Positions 34,193 to 42,716 of a DNA stretch of 64,000 nt are shown in pieces. The stretch's first letter is position 1. Every line of letters starts with the position of its first letter. Origin of the DNA: Acidobacteriota bacterium (GTDB lineage Bacteria > Acidobacteriota > Terriglobia > Terriglobales > Acidobacteriaceae). The translations under genes were made by a program, and so were the position numbers. The stretch is taken from contig JAJXYY010000041.1 of assembly GCA_021780315.1 (NCBI GenBank), positions 62,001-126,000 on the forward strand, in the 5' to 3' direction. The notes beneath the pieces are model-generated. The model was not told the origin of the DNA and searched no databases. It saw nothing but the letters and a program-made list of their open reading frames with translations.

Positions 34193-35362
34193 ATGCTTCC
34201 GCAGATGACAGTGCAGGAGCTCCAGACCGAACCACGATCATTGAATGACCGGATCGCGGACCACGTTGGATCGGTTCTTGCTTCGCCCGCATTTGTCTCG
34301 AGCAAGCGCTGCCAGCAACTTCTTTCGTACCTCGTCACCGAGAGTATTGAGGGACGCAGCGAGGAGATCACAGAACGAACCATTGCCTACGCAGTCTTTG
34401 GGAAGGGGCAGCGATTTGAGCCGAGCGAAGATTCTCTGGTACGCGTTAAGGCGCACGAGGTAAGGCGGCGCCTGGCGGAGTATTATCGAGACAATCCCGA
34501 CGCTGAGTTAAGAATTGAGCTGCCTCTGGGCGGCTATGTGCCTATGTTCCGCACGAAGGCGCCTTCGGAGCCAATTCCAGTAGTCAACAATTTGCCTGTT
34601 GTACCGTTGGCGCCTCAGCCAAAGATTACGCGGCGCAGAGCCTTCTGGTGGATGGGTGGAGCCGCAATTGCCGCGGCAGCGATACCCGCGGCTAGATATA
34701 CGTTCAGTAGACATGCTTCCACTCCGCTCGACCGGTTGTGGGAGCCGGTGGCTGACGCCAAAACACCGCTGATCATCTCGATTCCGATACTGACCACGCA
34801 AACACCGAACGGATCTATCAATGACCGAGTTGGTATCGGAGTGGCAGCTGCGATCAGTACAGCCGCAGACTTCTTGAATGCGCATGGCCTCCCCTATCGG
34901 CTGCGCTTTGGTCCGGCGCTCACGTTTGCGCAGCTCAAGGAACAACCTAGTCTGCTGCTCGGCGGCTTCACTTCCAACTGGGGTATGTGGGCTACCAATG
35001 GACTTCGCTATACGCTGGTGCCCGGAGCGAACTGGGCCGATTCTTACATAGCAGATTCTCAATCGGGGAAGCAGTGGCGGGCTGAAAATCTAAAGTCTGA
35101 TGGCTATGCCACAGCCGACTACGCCATTGTTGCGCGCCTCTTTCATCCGGGCAGCGGCCAAATCATGTTTGTCGCCGCAGGCATCACTACGTTTGGGACC
35201 GAAGGCGCGGCCTCGGTGCTGTTTCATCCGCGCACGTTCGCTAACGTGGTGAAGGATGCACCTCCCAATTGGGAGTCAAAGAACTTTCAGGCAGTCGTGA
35301 AGGTTTCCATTCTGGGGACGACACCTTCCGTGCCCGAGGTCGTAGCCGAACACTTTTGGTAG
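34193..35362 (+). CDS. membrane-anchored winged-helix regulator, divergent from the TonB receptor
   Basis: About 389 residues from the ATG at 34193 (a TTG eight codons earlier is less likely). The N-terminal part (about residues 25-115) has the AVFGKGQRFEPSEDSLVRVKAHEVRRRLAEYY and LPLGGYVPMF pattern of a DNA-binding domain found in many Acidobacteriota signalling proteins. One membrane helix (about 155-178) precedes a periplasmic domain of unknown type. A role as receptor-linked regulator of the adjacent glycan genes is inferred from the divergent layout. Confidence 0.75.
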   Translation: MLPQMTVQELQTEPRSLNDRIADHVGSVLASPAFVSSKRCQQLLSYLVTESIEGRSEEITERTIAYAVFGKGQRFEPSEDSLVRVKAHEVRRRLAEYYRDNPDAELRIELPLGGYVPMFRTKAPSEPIPVVNNLPVVPLAPQPKITRRRAFWWMGGAAIAAAAIPAARYTFSRHASTPLDRLWEPVADAKTPLIISIPILTTQTPNGSINDRVGIGVAAAISTAADFLNAHGLPYRLRFGPALTFAQLKEQPSLLLGGFTSNWGMWATNGLRYTLVPGANWADSYIADSQSGKQWRAENLKSDGYATADYAIVARLFHPGSGQIMFVAAGITTFGTEGAASVLFHPRTFANVVKDAPPNWESKNFQAVVKVSILGTTPSVPEVVAEHFW

Positions 35363-35367
35363 ACGCC

Positions 35368-35402
35368 GATACCTGCCCTCGATGACAACGAGGGCAGGTA
35401 TC
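35368..35402. terminator. bidirectional hairpin terminator
   Basis: GATACCTGCCCTCG and CGAGGGCAGGTATC form a perfect 14-bp GC-rich stem with a 7-base loop, followed by ACCTTTTG. It lies between the stops of two convergent genes. Confidence 0.8.
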
Positions 35403-35448
35403 ACCTTTTGTCAGAGCGAATTGCGAGCTTCATTCGCCGGCGAGTGTA

Positions 35449-36267
35449 TTACAGACGGGCGTAAATCTTGCCGAGATTATTCAAGTTTCCGTCGGCATCG
35501 AATAACGTGGATGTTTGCAGTGCATTGGATGATTTCTCTGCAAATGGGAACCACGCATAGCCTTTAATCCATGGAATCTTATCCATCTCGGTACATACTT
35601 CTTCCATGAATTCAGCGGTCTGGGAGACGCTGTATCGGTTTGCGACGCCCTGTTTTGCCTGCCAATCCGCGACAGCGAACTCTGTCACCCAGATTGGCCG
35701 CCGATAGAGGTCGTGAACCCGGTGCAACGTATCAAGAAAATGCATGGAAGAAGGGCCTGGGTAGCCGTGAACCCCGATGGAATCGACGTGCAGCTTACGC
35801 TTTTCCACTCCCTCCATAAACTGTTGCATCCATGGGCCCAAAGGATTGGCCGCCGCCGGACTCACGAGCTCGGTGGCGATGCCCTCGAGCTGCGGCCAAG
35901 CATCCAAGGCAACATTTACAGGGATATTCGACTGATCGCGGTGGTCCGGCTCGTTGAAGCCGAGAAGGATGGACGGGTGCTGCGCACGAAGGCCTTCCAG
36001 AATTGCAGGAGTTTTCTCCGGGTACCAACCCCAGATCATGGGCATGAAATGCATCGAGGGATCGCTGGTCGGCATGCCCTTGGTCGATGGGGTAACGCCC
36101 CAGTTGTAGTACCAGTTCGTCACCAGTCCGGAGGCTAGTGGAGCAGCCCCGCCCAGACCTTTCTTGGTGCTCGGCTGCCTGACAGTTTTTGCGAATACCT
36201 GGGGGCAGGCCGCAGTTGCGAGAACAGCGGAGGTGCTTGTGAGAAAAGAGCGACGCGAGGTTTGCAT
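35449..36267 (-). CDS. Asl1-like (GH128-type) glycoside hydrolase, Tat-exported
   Basis: A 272-residue protein from the ATG at 36267 (AGGAGA upstream). The twin-arginine leader QTSRRSFLTS is followed by a hydrophobic region. The catalytic domain has GFNEPDH (acid/base Glu in NEP), VHGYPG and PIWVTEFAVADW (nucleophile Glu), typical of Asl1-like GH128 beta-glucanases. It is downstream of the sulfatase gene on the same strand. Confidence 0.85.
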   Translation of the reverse strand: MQTSRRSFLTSTSAVLATAACPQVFAKTVRQPSTKKGLGGAAPLASGLVTNWYYNWGVTPSTKGMPTSDPSMHFMPMIWGWYPEKTPAILEGLRAQHPSILLGFNEPDHRDQSNIPVNVALDAWPQLEGIATELVSPAAANPLGPWMQQFMEGVEKRKLHVDSIGVHGYPGPSSMHFLDTLHRVHDLYRRPIWVTEFAVADWQAKQGVANRYSVSQTAEFMEEVCTEMDKIPWIKGYAWFPFAEKSSNALQTSTLFDADGNLNNLGKIYARL

Positions 36268-36400
36268 TGAGTCTCCTGTGTAGAGTGTTTGTTGTTTCAA
36301 TTCGGCCTCAGCTGCGAGACTGATTTCCGCAAGTTGAATGTGAGTCAGCCGCATTTGGCGGACTCCGCAGGCTGTTTCGGGTGTGAGCGCTTGCCCTTGG

Positions 36401-37999
36401 TCAGTCCTCTATGCAGGTTGCTCGGGCGTCGGGCGCGGCGCTGCACCCGATAGGACCTTCATGCTCTTCACCAAGTGCGGGGTTGTAACTGGGGTTCGGC
36501 GTAGGCATCAGTGCCCCAACCGATTTGCGCCATTTCGCAAGTTTTGCATGCATTGCGGCTGCACGCTGATCGAAGGTTGAGGCCAGGTTATATAGCTCGC
36601 CCTCATCCACCTTCAAGTTGTAGAGTTCGAGATGACCGTCCTCAAAGAACTCGATGAGCTTCCAATCGCCTTCAATGATTGCGCCTGTCGGCGTTCCTCC
36701 TTGATCGCTGTAATGGGGATAGTGCCAGTAGAGCGCCTCGCGAGCGAGGGAACTACCAGTGCTCAGTACAGGCGATATGTCCAAACCGTCACAGATTTGG
36801 TTCGGCGTAGAACCATTAGCCATCGACAATACAGTAGGCAGAAAATCCATAAACGTCACTGGGACGTTGGTGGTTGATCCTGCCTTTGTGACGCCTGGCC
36901 AGCAAGCAATCAGGGGTTCACGAATGCCCCCCTCGTAGAGAAATCCTTTGCCGGCGCGCAGGCCGCCGTTGTTGGCGACGAAGCGCAACCTTTTGCCCTG
37001 AAAGCCGACTCCGCCGTTATCTGAAGTAAGTAGAATAATCGTGTCCTCAGAGAGTCCCAGTTCGTCCAGCTTGCTTCGCAGGTTTCCCAGTGCGATATCT
37101 ACACTCTCGACCATGGCTGCATAGATCGGATCAGGCTCGTCCTTTCCGCCATTTTTTTTACGGTATTTCTCAATGAGTGCTTGGCGTTCCTGCAAGGGCA
37201 TATGCACTGCATACTCTGCCATGTAGAGAAAGAACGGCTGCTTTGCCGATTTGGTGAGGAACTCATCCATTTTTGTGGTGAGCACTTCCGTGAGTAGATC
37301 CTGACTGTTGTAGCCCTCAAGGTTGTGGTAATGAAATGGGCCGAAGTAATGGTTCGGAGCCCCTGGATTTCCATGTCCGTCGCCGGCAATGTTGAAATCA
37401 AAGCCGAAGTTCTCTGGGAGAAAACTCTTGCTATCAGCAGCGCTTTTCGGAGCAGTTGCTGTATTTCCTGACTCCTTGCTCTTGCCAACAGCTTTTCCAG
37501 ACTCTCTCTGGTAGTTTTTACCGGCCTCAGCGCCAAGGTGCCATTTGCCTATAGCTCCAGTACGGTAGCCGAGTGCTTTCAATTCGCTGGCGATCGTTGG
37601 AATGCCGGCGGGCAAGTGTGTCAGGGCGGGAGCTTCGATTAGTTTTTTGTTTGGATACTGCGTGCCGGGGATCCATTGAGTAAGACGAATGCGCGCTGGG
37701 CACTGTCCCGTCATGATGGAAGCGCGACTTGGGGAACAGACAGGGGCTCCTGCATAGGCGCGGTTGAACCTCATGCCATCACGAGCCAGCTTATCGATGT
37801 TGGGGGTCTCGTGAAAGGTGTTGCCGTAGCACCCGAAGTCACCCCAGCCCAAGTCATCAATGAGAAATATCACAATATTGGGCAACGTTCGCTTCGTTGA
37901 GGCGAGGCCTTGTGCTGCATTCAGCAATTTAGGAATGCCTAGTACCGTCGAAGCGCCAGCAACGCCGGCCAGTTGACCTAAAAAGTTTCTGCGGTTCAT
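36401..37999 (-). CDS. arylsulfatase-family sulfatase, Tat-exported
   Basis: A 532-residue sulfatase from the ATG at 37999. The leader MNRRNFLGQLAG has a twin arginine. The formylglycine motif CSPSRAS (Cys88) and metal-binding LIDDLGWGDFG and LLTSDNGG are intact, as is GKWHLG. It probably removes sulfate from a polysaccharide. Together with the TonB receptor, beta-helix protein and GH128 gene it suggests use of a sulfated glycan. Confidence 0.93.
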   Translation of the reverse strand: MNRRNFLGQLAGVAGASTVLGIPKLLNAAQGLASTKRTLPNIVIFLIDDLGWGDFGCYGNTFHETPNIDKLARDGMRFNRAYAGAPVCSPSRASIMTGQCPARIRLTQWIPGTQYPNKKLIEAPALTHLPAGIPTIASELKALGYRTGAIGKWHLGAEAGKNYQRESGKAVGKSKESGNTATAPKSAADSKSFLPENFGFDFNIAGDGHGNPGAPNHYFGPFHYHNLEGYNSQDLLTEVLTTKMDEFLTKSAKQPFFLYMAEYAVHMPLQERQALIEKYRKKNGGKDEPDPIYAAMVESVDIALGNLRSKLDELGLSEDTIILLTSDNGGVGFQGKRLRFVANNGGLRAGKGFLYEGGIREPLIACWPGVTKAGSTTNVPVTFMDFLPTVLSMANGSTPNQICDGLDISPVLSTGSSLAREALYWHYPHYSDQGGTPTGAIIEGDWKLIEFFEDGHLELYNLKVDEGELYNLASTFDQRAAAMHAKLAKWRKSVGALMPTPNPSYNPALGEEHEGPIGCSAAPDARATCIED

Positions 38000-38657
38000 C
38001 TCTACCCTTTCAAATTCAGGTCTGCTCAAAGGTGCATCGTCGGTCTCTGAACAGCGTTAGACTTGAGCCATCCTTCTGGAGCTATTTCTCTTGATCTAGA
38101 AGATGACTCTCTCGATGAACGGCACTCTTTATGAATACTGGACGACGCATGGCACTTTGAGAAGGCTACGCGTTGTCAATGACTGTTACACGTTGGTCGC
38201 ACTACCTAACTCGTTGATTCTGAATGGTACACAATTGGATCGATGATGAATGTTATTCGGTGTTAGTCGTCCCAGAAGTGACCGGGGAAGCTCTAGACGA
38301 CGCATCCGTGCATCATTCCAACCAGACTCTGCAGTACCTCTATTTGATCCGCGATCAACCTGGCCTCAACTCGACGTAGCTATGCCGGGAGTATTTTCGT
38401 TACGTCGTCCGGGCAACGATTGAGACCCGGGCTGGCTCCCCGGCGAGGGGACTGCCAGGAGGCAACATGGTCCAAGCGGAGCACGAGCTTTGTTAGATTG
38501 CACTTCCGGCTCCTACCCGATGTCCAACAGACCATCTGGACGGGTACTTGCGTTGTGAGTTTGAGAGCGCTCGCGTTGGTGGCATCCGACGGAACACATC
38601 GGTCCCTGTTGGCACCCACATCGGCGCACAAGGCTCGTCGAGACGTGACGGGTGGGG
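38000..38657. other. long intergenic stretch without a supported gene
   Basis: No frame with recognisable protein features is seen on either strand; frames of 128 and 158 codons lie on opposite strands over the same DNA and look like chance. This is decayed DNA leading into the receptor-gene remnant at 38658. Confidence 0.5.
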
Positions 38658-38710
38658 GCAGTAAGGTACAGGAGAGCCAGACAGATCCCCTTCGTGTCGA
38701 TCTACAGTGG
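38658..38710 (-). pseudogene. remnant of a TonB-receptor signal-peptide region
   Basis: On the minus strand this encodes GICLALLYLTA, as at the receptor's signal peptide (33855-33905); 32 bases are identical (38658-38689), with weaker similarity on the flank. No receptor body follows. It is a fragment left by duplication and deletion, just upstream of bufferin operon 2. Confidence 0.6.
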
Positions 38711-38813
38711 GATCTTCCCATTCTTAGAGCAGCGCTTGATGATCTTGCTTGGCTGCCGTCGCGGCAAGGTCTGCTTGCAAGAGATTGTAAGAAGAAAAAA
38801 TACTGATTACGCC

Positions 38814-38838
38814 GTAACCTTAGCCTCTCCGCACCATC
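38814..38838 (+). promoter_or_regulatory. ECF-type promoter for bufferin operon 2
   Basis: GTAACCT, 14 bases, CATC (GCACCATC) on the plus strand, about 70 bases upstream of the precursor ATG. The pattern and spacing match the sites at 14811, 15801 and 15861, although no sigma gene is near this copy. Confidence 0.7.
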
Positions 38839-38906
38839 CCACGGTGCACAAGCCAACCGTCGCTTACAGGGGGACGGAAAGCGAATCTAAACCAGGAGAA
38901 TCTAAC

Positions 38907-39200
38907 ATGACCAATTCTATGAAATCAGTATGTATGGCAGCTGCGGTAGCCGGGCTGCTCGGTGGCTCAATGATTCGGATGCAGGCGCAGACGGTAGCTG
39001 GACATGTTTCTGGAAGCAATGCTGCTATCGCCAGTGCTATCGCGGGCAACTCTTCCTTCGCGACTGATCCGCAGAAGCCAAAGCATGCGTGCAAGGGGCA
39101 GAATGCGTGCAAGGGGCAGGGTGCAGATGGTAAGAACTCCTGCAAAGGTAAGGGTAGCTGCGCAACGGACGGCTCCAAGCCGCCGATGTCCCAGATGTAA
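38907..39200 (+). CDS. bufA: bufferin-type metallophore precursor peptide (copy 2)
   Basis: A 97-residue precursor starting at 38907 (AGGAG upstream). The signal peptide is close to that of copy 1 and the core again has four cysteines in CKGQ-NA or CKGKGS units. The linker between signal peptide and core is longer and diverged. DUF692, DUF2063 and DoxX genes follow as in copy 1. Confidence 0.85.
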   Translation: MTNSMKSVCMAAAVAGLLGGSMIRMQAQTVAGHVSGSNAAIASAIAGNSSFATDPQKPKHACKGQNACKGQGADGKNSCKGKGSCATDGSKPPMSQM

Positions 39201-39302
39201 GCTTCGTACTGATGTGGCTGCGGGGTGTGCCTTGCTACCGTCCCGCAGTCTTCTCTAAATTCGTTCCTTTACCGATGAATAAGTCCCAAGTGGAGTTACA
39301 CC

Positions 39303-40193
39303 ATGCCTGCCAATCGCTTCAATGGCTTCACTGAATATGGTGTTGGGATCGGCCTGAGAATACCGCATTACCAGCATATTTTCGAGCAAAAGCCTGTGGT
39401 TGACTGGTTCGAGATCATATCGGAAAACTACATGGTGGATGGTGGCAGACCGCTCTATATCCTTGATCAAATTCTCGACCAGTATCGTGTTGTGCAGCAT
39501 GGTGTGTCGTTGTACTTGGGCTCTGCCGAGCGGCTCAATCGGGAGCATCTACGCAGATTGAAAGAACTGGTTCGGCGAACAAAGACTCCTTGGCTGACAG
39601 ACCATCTGTGCTGGGGTAGCGTGGATGGGCGCTATACCCATGACCTGTTGCCGATGCCCTACACTTTTGAAGCTGCACGAGTTACTGCAGAAAAAATCCG
39701 CCACGTACAGGATTTTCTTGAGATTCCGATTGCAGTAGAGAATGTAAGTAGCTACGCCGAGTTTCATGTTTCTGAGATGACCGAATGGGAGTTTCTTGTC
39801 GAAGTTGTCGAGCAAGCTGACTGTGGAATTCTTTTAGATGTGAATAATATCTACGTTTCATCACGCAATCATGGCTTTGATGCGCTGGAGTATGTCAACA
39901 GTATTCCAGCCGAGCGCGTGGCGCAGATTCACATTGCAGGACACTCCAAGTTTCAAAAATATACGTTAGATACGCACGATCACCCTGTGATCGAACCAGT
40001 ATGGCAACTCTACAAGCGCTCAATTGAACGGTGTGGCTCAACGGCGACGCTGTTGGAATGGGACGACAATATTCCTTCCTTCGAAGAGGTGCATCGTGAG
40101 GCACTGAAGGCGAATTGCTTTCTCGATCAGCAGCATGAAAGTGCGGGAATTAGGCCGATTTCTACGGTTGTCTCGCAGCCAGGGGCTATGTAA
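39303..40193 (+). CDS. bufB: DUF692 MNIO enzyme (copy 2)
   Basis: A 296-residue DUF692 protein about 85-90% identical to copy 1 over most of its length by eye, differing mainly in the C-terminal tail. All metal-ligand regions seen in copy 1 are kept. Third codon positions are clearly richer in A/T than in copy 1, so the two have evolved apart for some time or come from different donors. Confidence 0.93.
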   Translation: MPANRFNGFTEYGVGIGLRIPHYQHIFEQKPVVDWFEIISENYMVDGGRPLYILDQILDQYRVVQHGVSLYLGSAERLNREHLRRLKELVRRTKTPWLTDHLCWGSVDGRYTHDLLPMPYTFEAARVTAEKIRHVQDFLEIPIAVENVSSYAEFHVSEMTEWEFLVEVVEQADCGILLDVNNIYVSSRNHGFDALEYVNSIPAERVAQIHIAGHSKFQKYTLDTHDHPVIEPVWQLYKRSIERCGSTATLLEWDDNIPSFEEVHREALKANCFLDQQHESAGIRPISTVVSQPGAM

Positions 40194-41077
40194 TGACCAG
40201 TCAGCTGCTTCAATTACAGCGACGCATGGCGACTGCAGTGATGGAGCCATTGACGCGTCAGGAGACTACGCGCAAGATCCGGCGTGATGGTGCTGTCATG
40301 GCGAGGGAGGCGTCAGTGTTTATCAAGCCTAATGCTTCGCTGACATCGCTGGAACGCCTGGAGATTTATAACAAGCAATATTGGTTTCGGTTGTATTCGA
40401 GCTTAGAGGACGATTTTCCCGGCCTTCTGGCGGTATTGGGACGGAGAACGTTTGAGCGAGTGATGCGTTGCTATTTGGACACATATCCTTCAACTTCGTT
40501 TACATTGCGCGATCTAGGGAGCAAGCTTCTAATGTATTTGAGCAGTCATGAAGCGCTTACTGGCGGCAAAAGTAAGCTGGTACTGGATGTAGTGGGTTTG
40601 GAATGGGCCCACATTGAGGCCTACGATGCTGCGACTTTTCCTGCACCTGAACCAAAGTATTTCGCAGGGATTACGGATGATAGTCTCTTACGATTACAAC
40701 CCTCTGTCAGGCTTCTTGAGTTATCTTATCCAGTCGATGACCTTCTGATTTCGATCCGACAGAGTATAGGCAGTAGCGATACTTCCAGCAATAATGCCTC
40801 CGTAACACGTAAGAGCTCGACAATCCGATACGTGGGGAAGATAAGCCCTACGAATTTATGGCTTGCTGTCCACCGACAGGAGTTCGCGGTTTATTACAAA
40901 CGACTTCGGCCGGAGGAATATCGAATGCTTTGTGGAATCCAAGCGGGCCTTCCGCTCGGCGAAGTGTTTGGAACTGCTTTCCAGGGCAGCACGATGGACG
41001 AGGCCTCGCAGGCAGATTTGCTTCAAGAAGCCTTTCATCAATGGGCTGTTCTCGGCTGGCTGTGCGCACCAGAGTAG
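40193..41077 (+). CDS. bufC: DUF2063 / BufC-type partner protein (copy 2)
   Basis: A 294-residue protein whose ATG shares a base with the MNIO stop. The N-terminal DUF2063 domain (LERLEIYNKQYWFRL, DDFPGLLAVLG) is well conserved with copy 1. The C-terminal half is more diverged but keeps LWLAVHRQEFAVYYKRL. Confidence 0.9.
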   Translation: MTSQLLQLQRRMATAVMEPLTRQETTRKIRRDGAVMAREASVFIKPNASLTSLERLEIYNKQYWFRLYSSLEDDFPGLLAVLGRRTFERVMRCYLDTYPSTSFTLRDLGSKLLMYLSSHEALTGGKSKLVLDVVGLEWAHIEAYDAATFPAPEPKYFAGITDDSLLRLQPSVRLLELSYPVDDLLISIRQSIGSSDTSSNNASVTRKSSTIRYVGKISPTNLWLAVHRQEFAVYYKRLRPEEYRMLCGIQAGLPLGEVFGTAFQGSTMDEASQADLLQEAFHQWAVLGWLCAPE

Positions 41078-41110
41078 CCACGTTAGCAAAGACACCATCT
41101 GGAGATAAAA

Positions 41111-41602
41111 ATGAATACGACGAGTATTTTCGCTGCTTTGGCCCGTTATTACCAAAAATTTGGAGATCTTGCGTCGTCTGCACAGTCTCCGTTCCTGCTA
41201 TTGGTTCGACTGTACTGGGGCTGGCAATTTGTACAAACTGGTTGGGGAAAGCTGCACAATCTTCCCCAGATCACTGTGTTTTTTGTTTCTCTGAATCTGC
41301 CGTTTCCAGCCTTCACCGCAGGTTTTGTTGCATGGGTGGAGCTAGTTGGGGGCATACTACTGATCCTTGGGCTACTCTCGCGATTTACAGGGTTAGTGCT
41401 CGCAGCCAATATGTTCGTTGCTTACTGGACTGCGGACAGAGTAGCCCTACAGTCTATCTTTAGTGATCCAGGAAAGTTTTACGTGGCTGATCCCTACACA
41501 TTTCTCTTTGCCTCACTGATGGTTCTGATTTTCGGCGCAGGTTTGTTTTCCTTGGATGAAGTGTACGGTCGATGGGCCTTTGCCAAGAAGAGTCCGCACT
41601 GA
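41111..41602 (+). CDS. DoxX-family membrane protein (copy 2)
   Basis: A 163-residue DoxX protein with four membrane segments, very similar to copy 1 (LVRLYWGWQFVQTGWGKL). It ends operon 2; unlike copy 1 there is no MFS transporter or flavoprotein after it. Confidence 0.9.
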   Translation: MNTTSIFAALARYYQKFGDLASSAQSPFLLLVRLYWGWQFVQTGWGKLHNLPQITVFFVSLNLPFPAFTAGFVAWVELVGGILLILGLLSRFTGLVLAANMFVAYWTADRVALQSIFSDPGKFYVADPYTFLFASLMVLIFGAGLFSLDEVYGRWAFAKKSPH

Positions 41603-41686
41603 TGGCTTTTGTTTGTAACGATTGTTTATATCCGTTAGCTTCGGTGAATTTTGTCAGAGGTGGGGGTATATACAGCAAGTTCCTAT

Positions 41687-42604
41687 CTAGTGATGAATGT
41701 GTCCGCGGACGGTTAGCACGGGGCATGGCGCAGTCTGAATAACCTTGGTCAAGGTTCTCCATGGTTCGTGATCTGCGAAGATACCGTGCTCGTGGACGCC
41801 ATGGACGATGAGATCGGCCTTCTCGTGTCGAGCGATGTGGACTATCTGTTGGCTGGTGTCGCCTTGTTCTACTCTAATTTTTGGTTGGCACCAGTTTGCG
41901 GTGTCAGCCGGTAACAGTTGGGAGAGCTGCTTTGCAGCCTGGTCGATGAGTTCTGTCTGAGCCTGCTTGGATTTTGTGGTTGGTACGACATGCATAACGG
42001 TAAGCTGTGCCTGTAATTCTTCTGCCAACGAGGCTGCGTATTGTGCAGAGCGGAGGGAGTCTACGGTCAGGTCGCTGGCTAGTATCAGGGATTTTAGTTC
42101 GGGGAGTGGTTTGGCGTGTGGGCCCATGATGAGGACTGGACAGGCCGCTTGACGCAGCAGCGATTCCGCTGTGGATCCCAGAAGCAGTTTTTCCAGACCG
42201 TGGGCTCCGTGTGAACCGGCGACGATGAGATCTATCTTGTGCTTCTTTACGGCGAGATTGAGACTTTCGAGGAGCGATCCCTCGGTGAAGATAGAGCTGT
42301 GAGATATGGATTGCAGCTCGGGAAGAGCGGCTATTTCCTTCTCCATTCGGACTTTCGCCGCAGAAATGTTGGCACTGAGAACCTCCGGCATCATGGGTTC
42401 GAAGCCGGATCCGTATACGACGGGAGAGATGGCGTTGAAGAGCAGGAGTGAACTGTCGAAGTGCTTCGCTAATACGATGGCTGCTTTGAGAGCGGCGTGC
42501 GAGTGGCGGGAGAAGTCGATTGCGACCAGAATATGGTGGAAGCGAACGCGCGTGGTCTGTAGGTGCACTTGATCGTACTCGGGCTGATTGAGATTGATTT
42601 CCAT
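41687..42604 (-). CDS. tandem universal stress protein
   Basis: A 305-residue protein with two UspA domains. The first (about residues 22-165) keeps the ATP-binding pattern GSHGAHGLEKLLLGSTAESLL; the second (about 165-300) is less typical. Cytoplasmic stress or energy-state role. Stands alone between bufferin operon 2 and the radical SAM gene. Confidence 0.9.
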   Translation of the reverse strand: MEINLNQPEYDQVHLQTTRVRFHHILVAIDFSRHSHAALKAAIVLAKHFDSSLLLFNAISPVVYGSGFEPMMPEVLSANISAAKVRMEKEIAALPELQSISHSSIFTEGSLLESLNLAVKKHKIDLIVAGSHGAHGLEKLLLGSTAESLLRQAACPVLIMGPHAKPLPELKSLILASDLTVDSLRSAQYAASLAEELQAQLTVMHVVPTTKSKQAQTELIDQAAKQLSQLLPADTANWCQPKIRVEQGDTSQQIVHIARHEKADLIVHGVHEHGIFADHEPWRTLTKVIQTAPCPVLTVRGHIHH

Positions 42605-42716
42605 GTCAAAACCTCGATCTAACTAAGCTGCCATCTGCCATGATGTTCGCTCTAGGCAGTACGGCAGGCTGTGATTTGCGTCACGGGAGCTCGCTACGTT
42701 GGCAGGGAGGTAGAGA

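Noticed and set aside
38380-38856. 158-codon minus-strand or 128-codon plus-strand gene
   Set aside because: The two frames cover the same DNA on opposite strands, neither has family features, and the stretch contains a receptor-gene remnant and a promoter.
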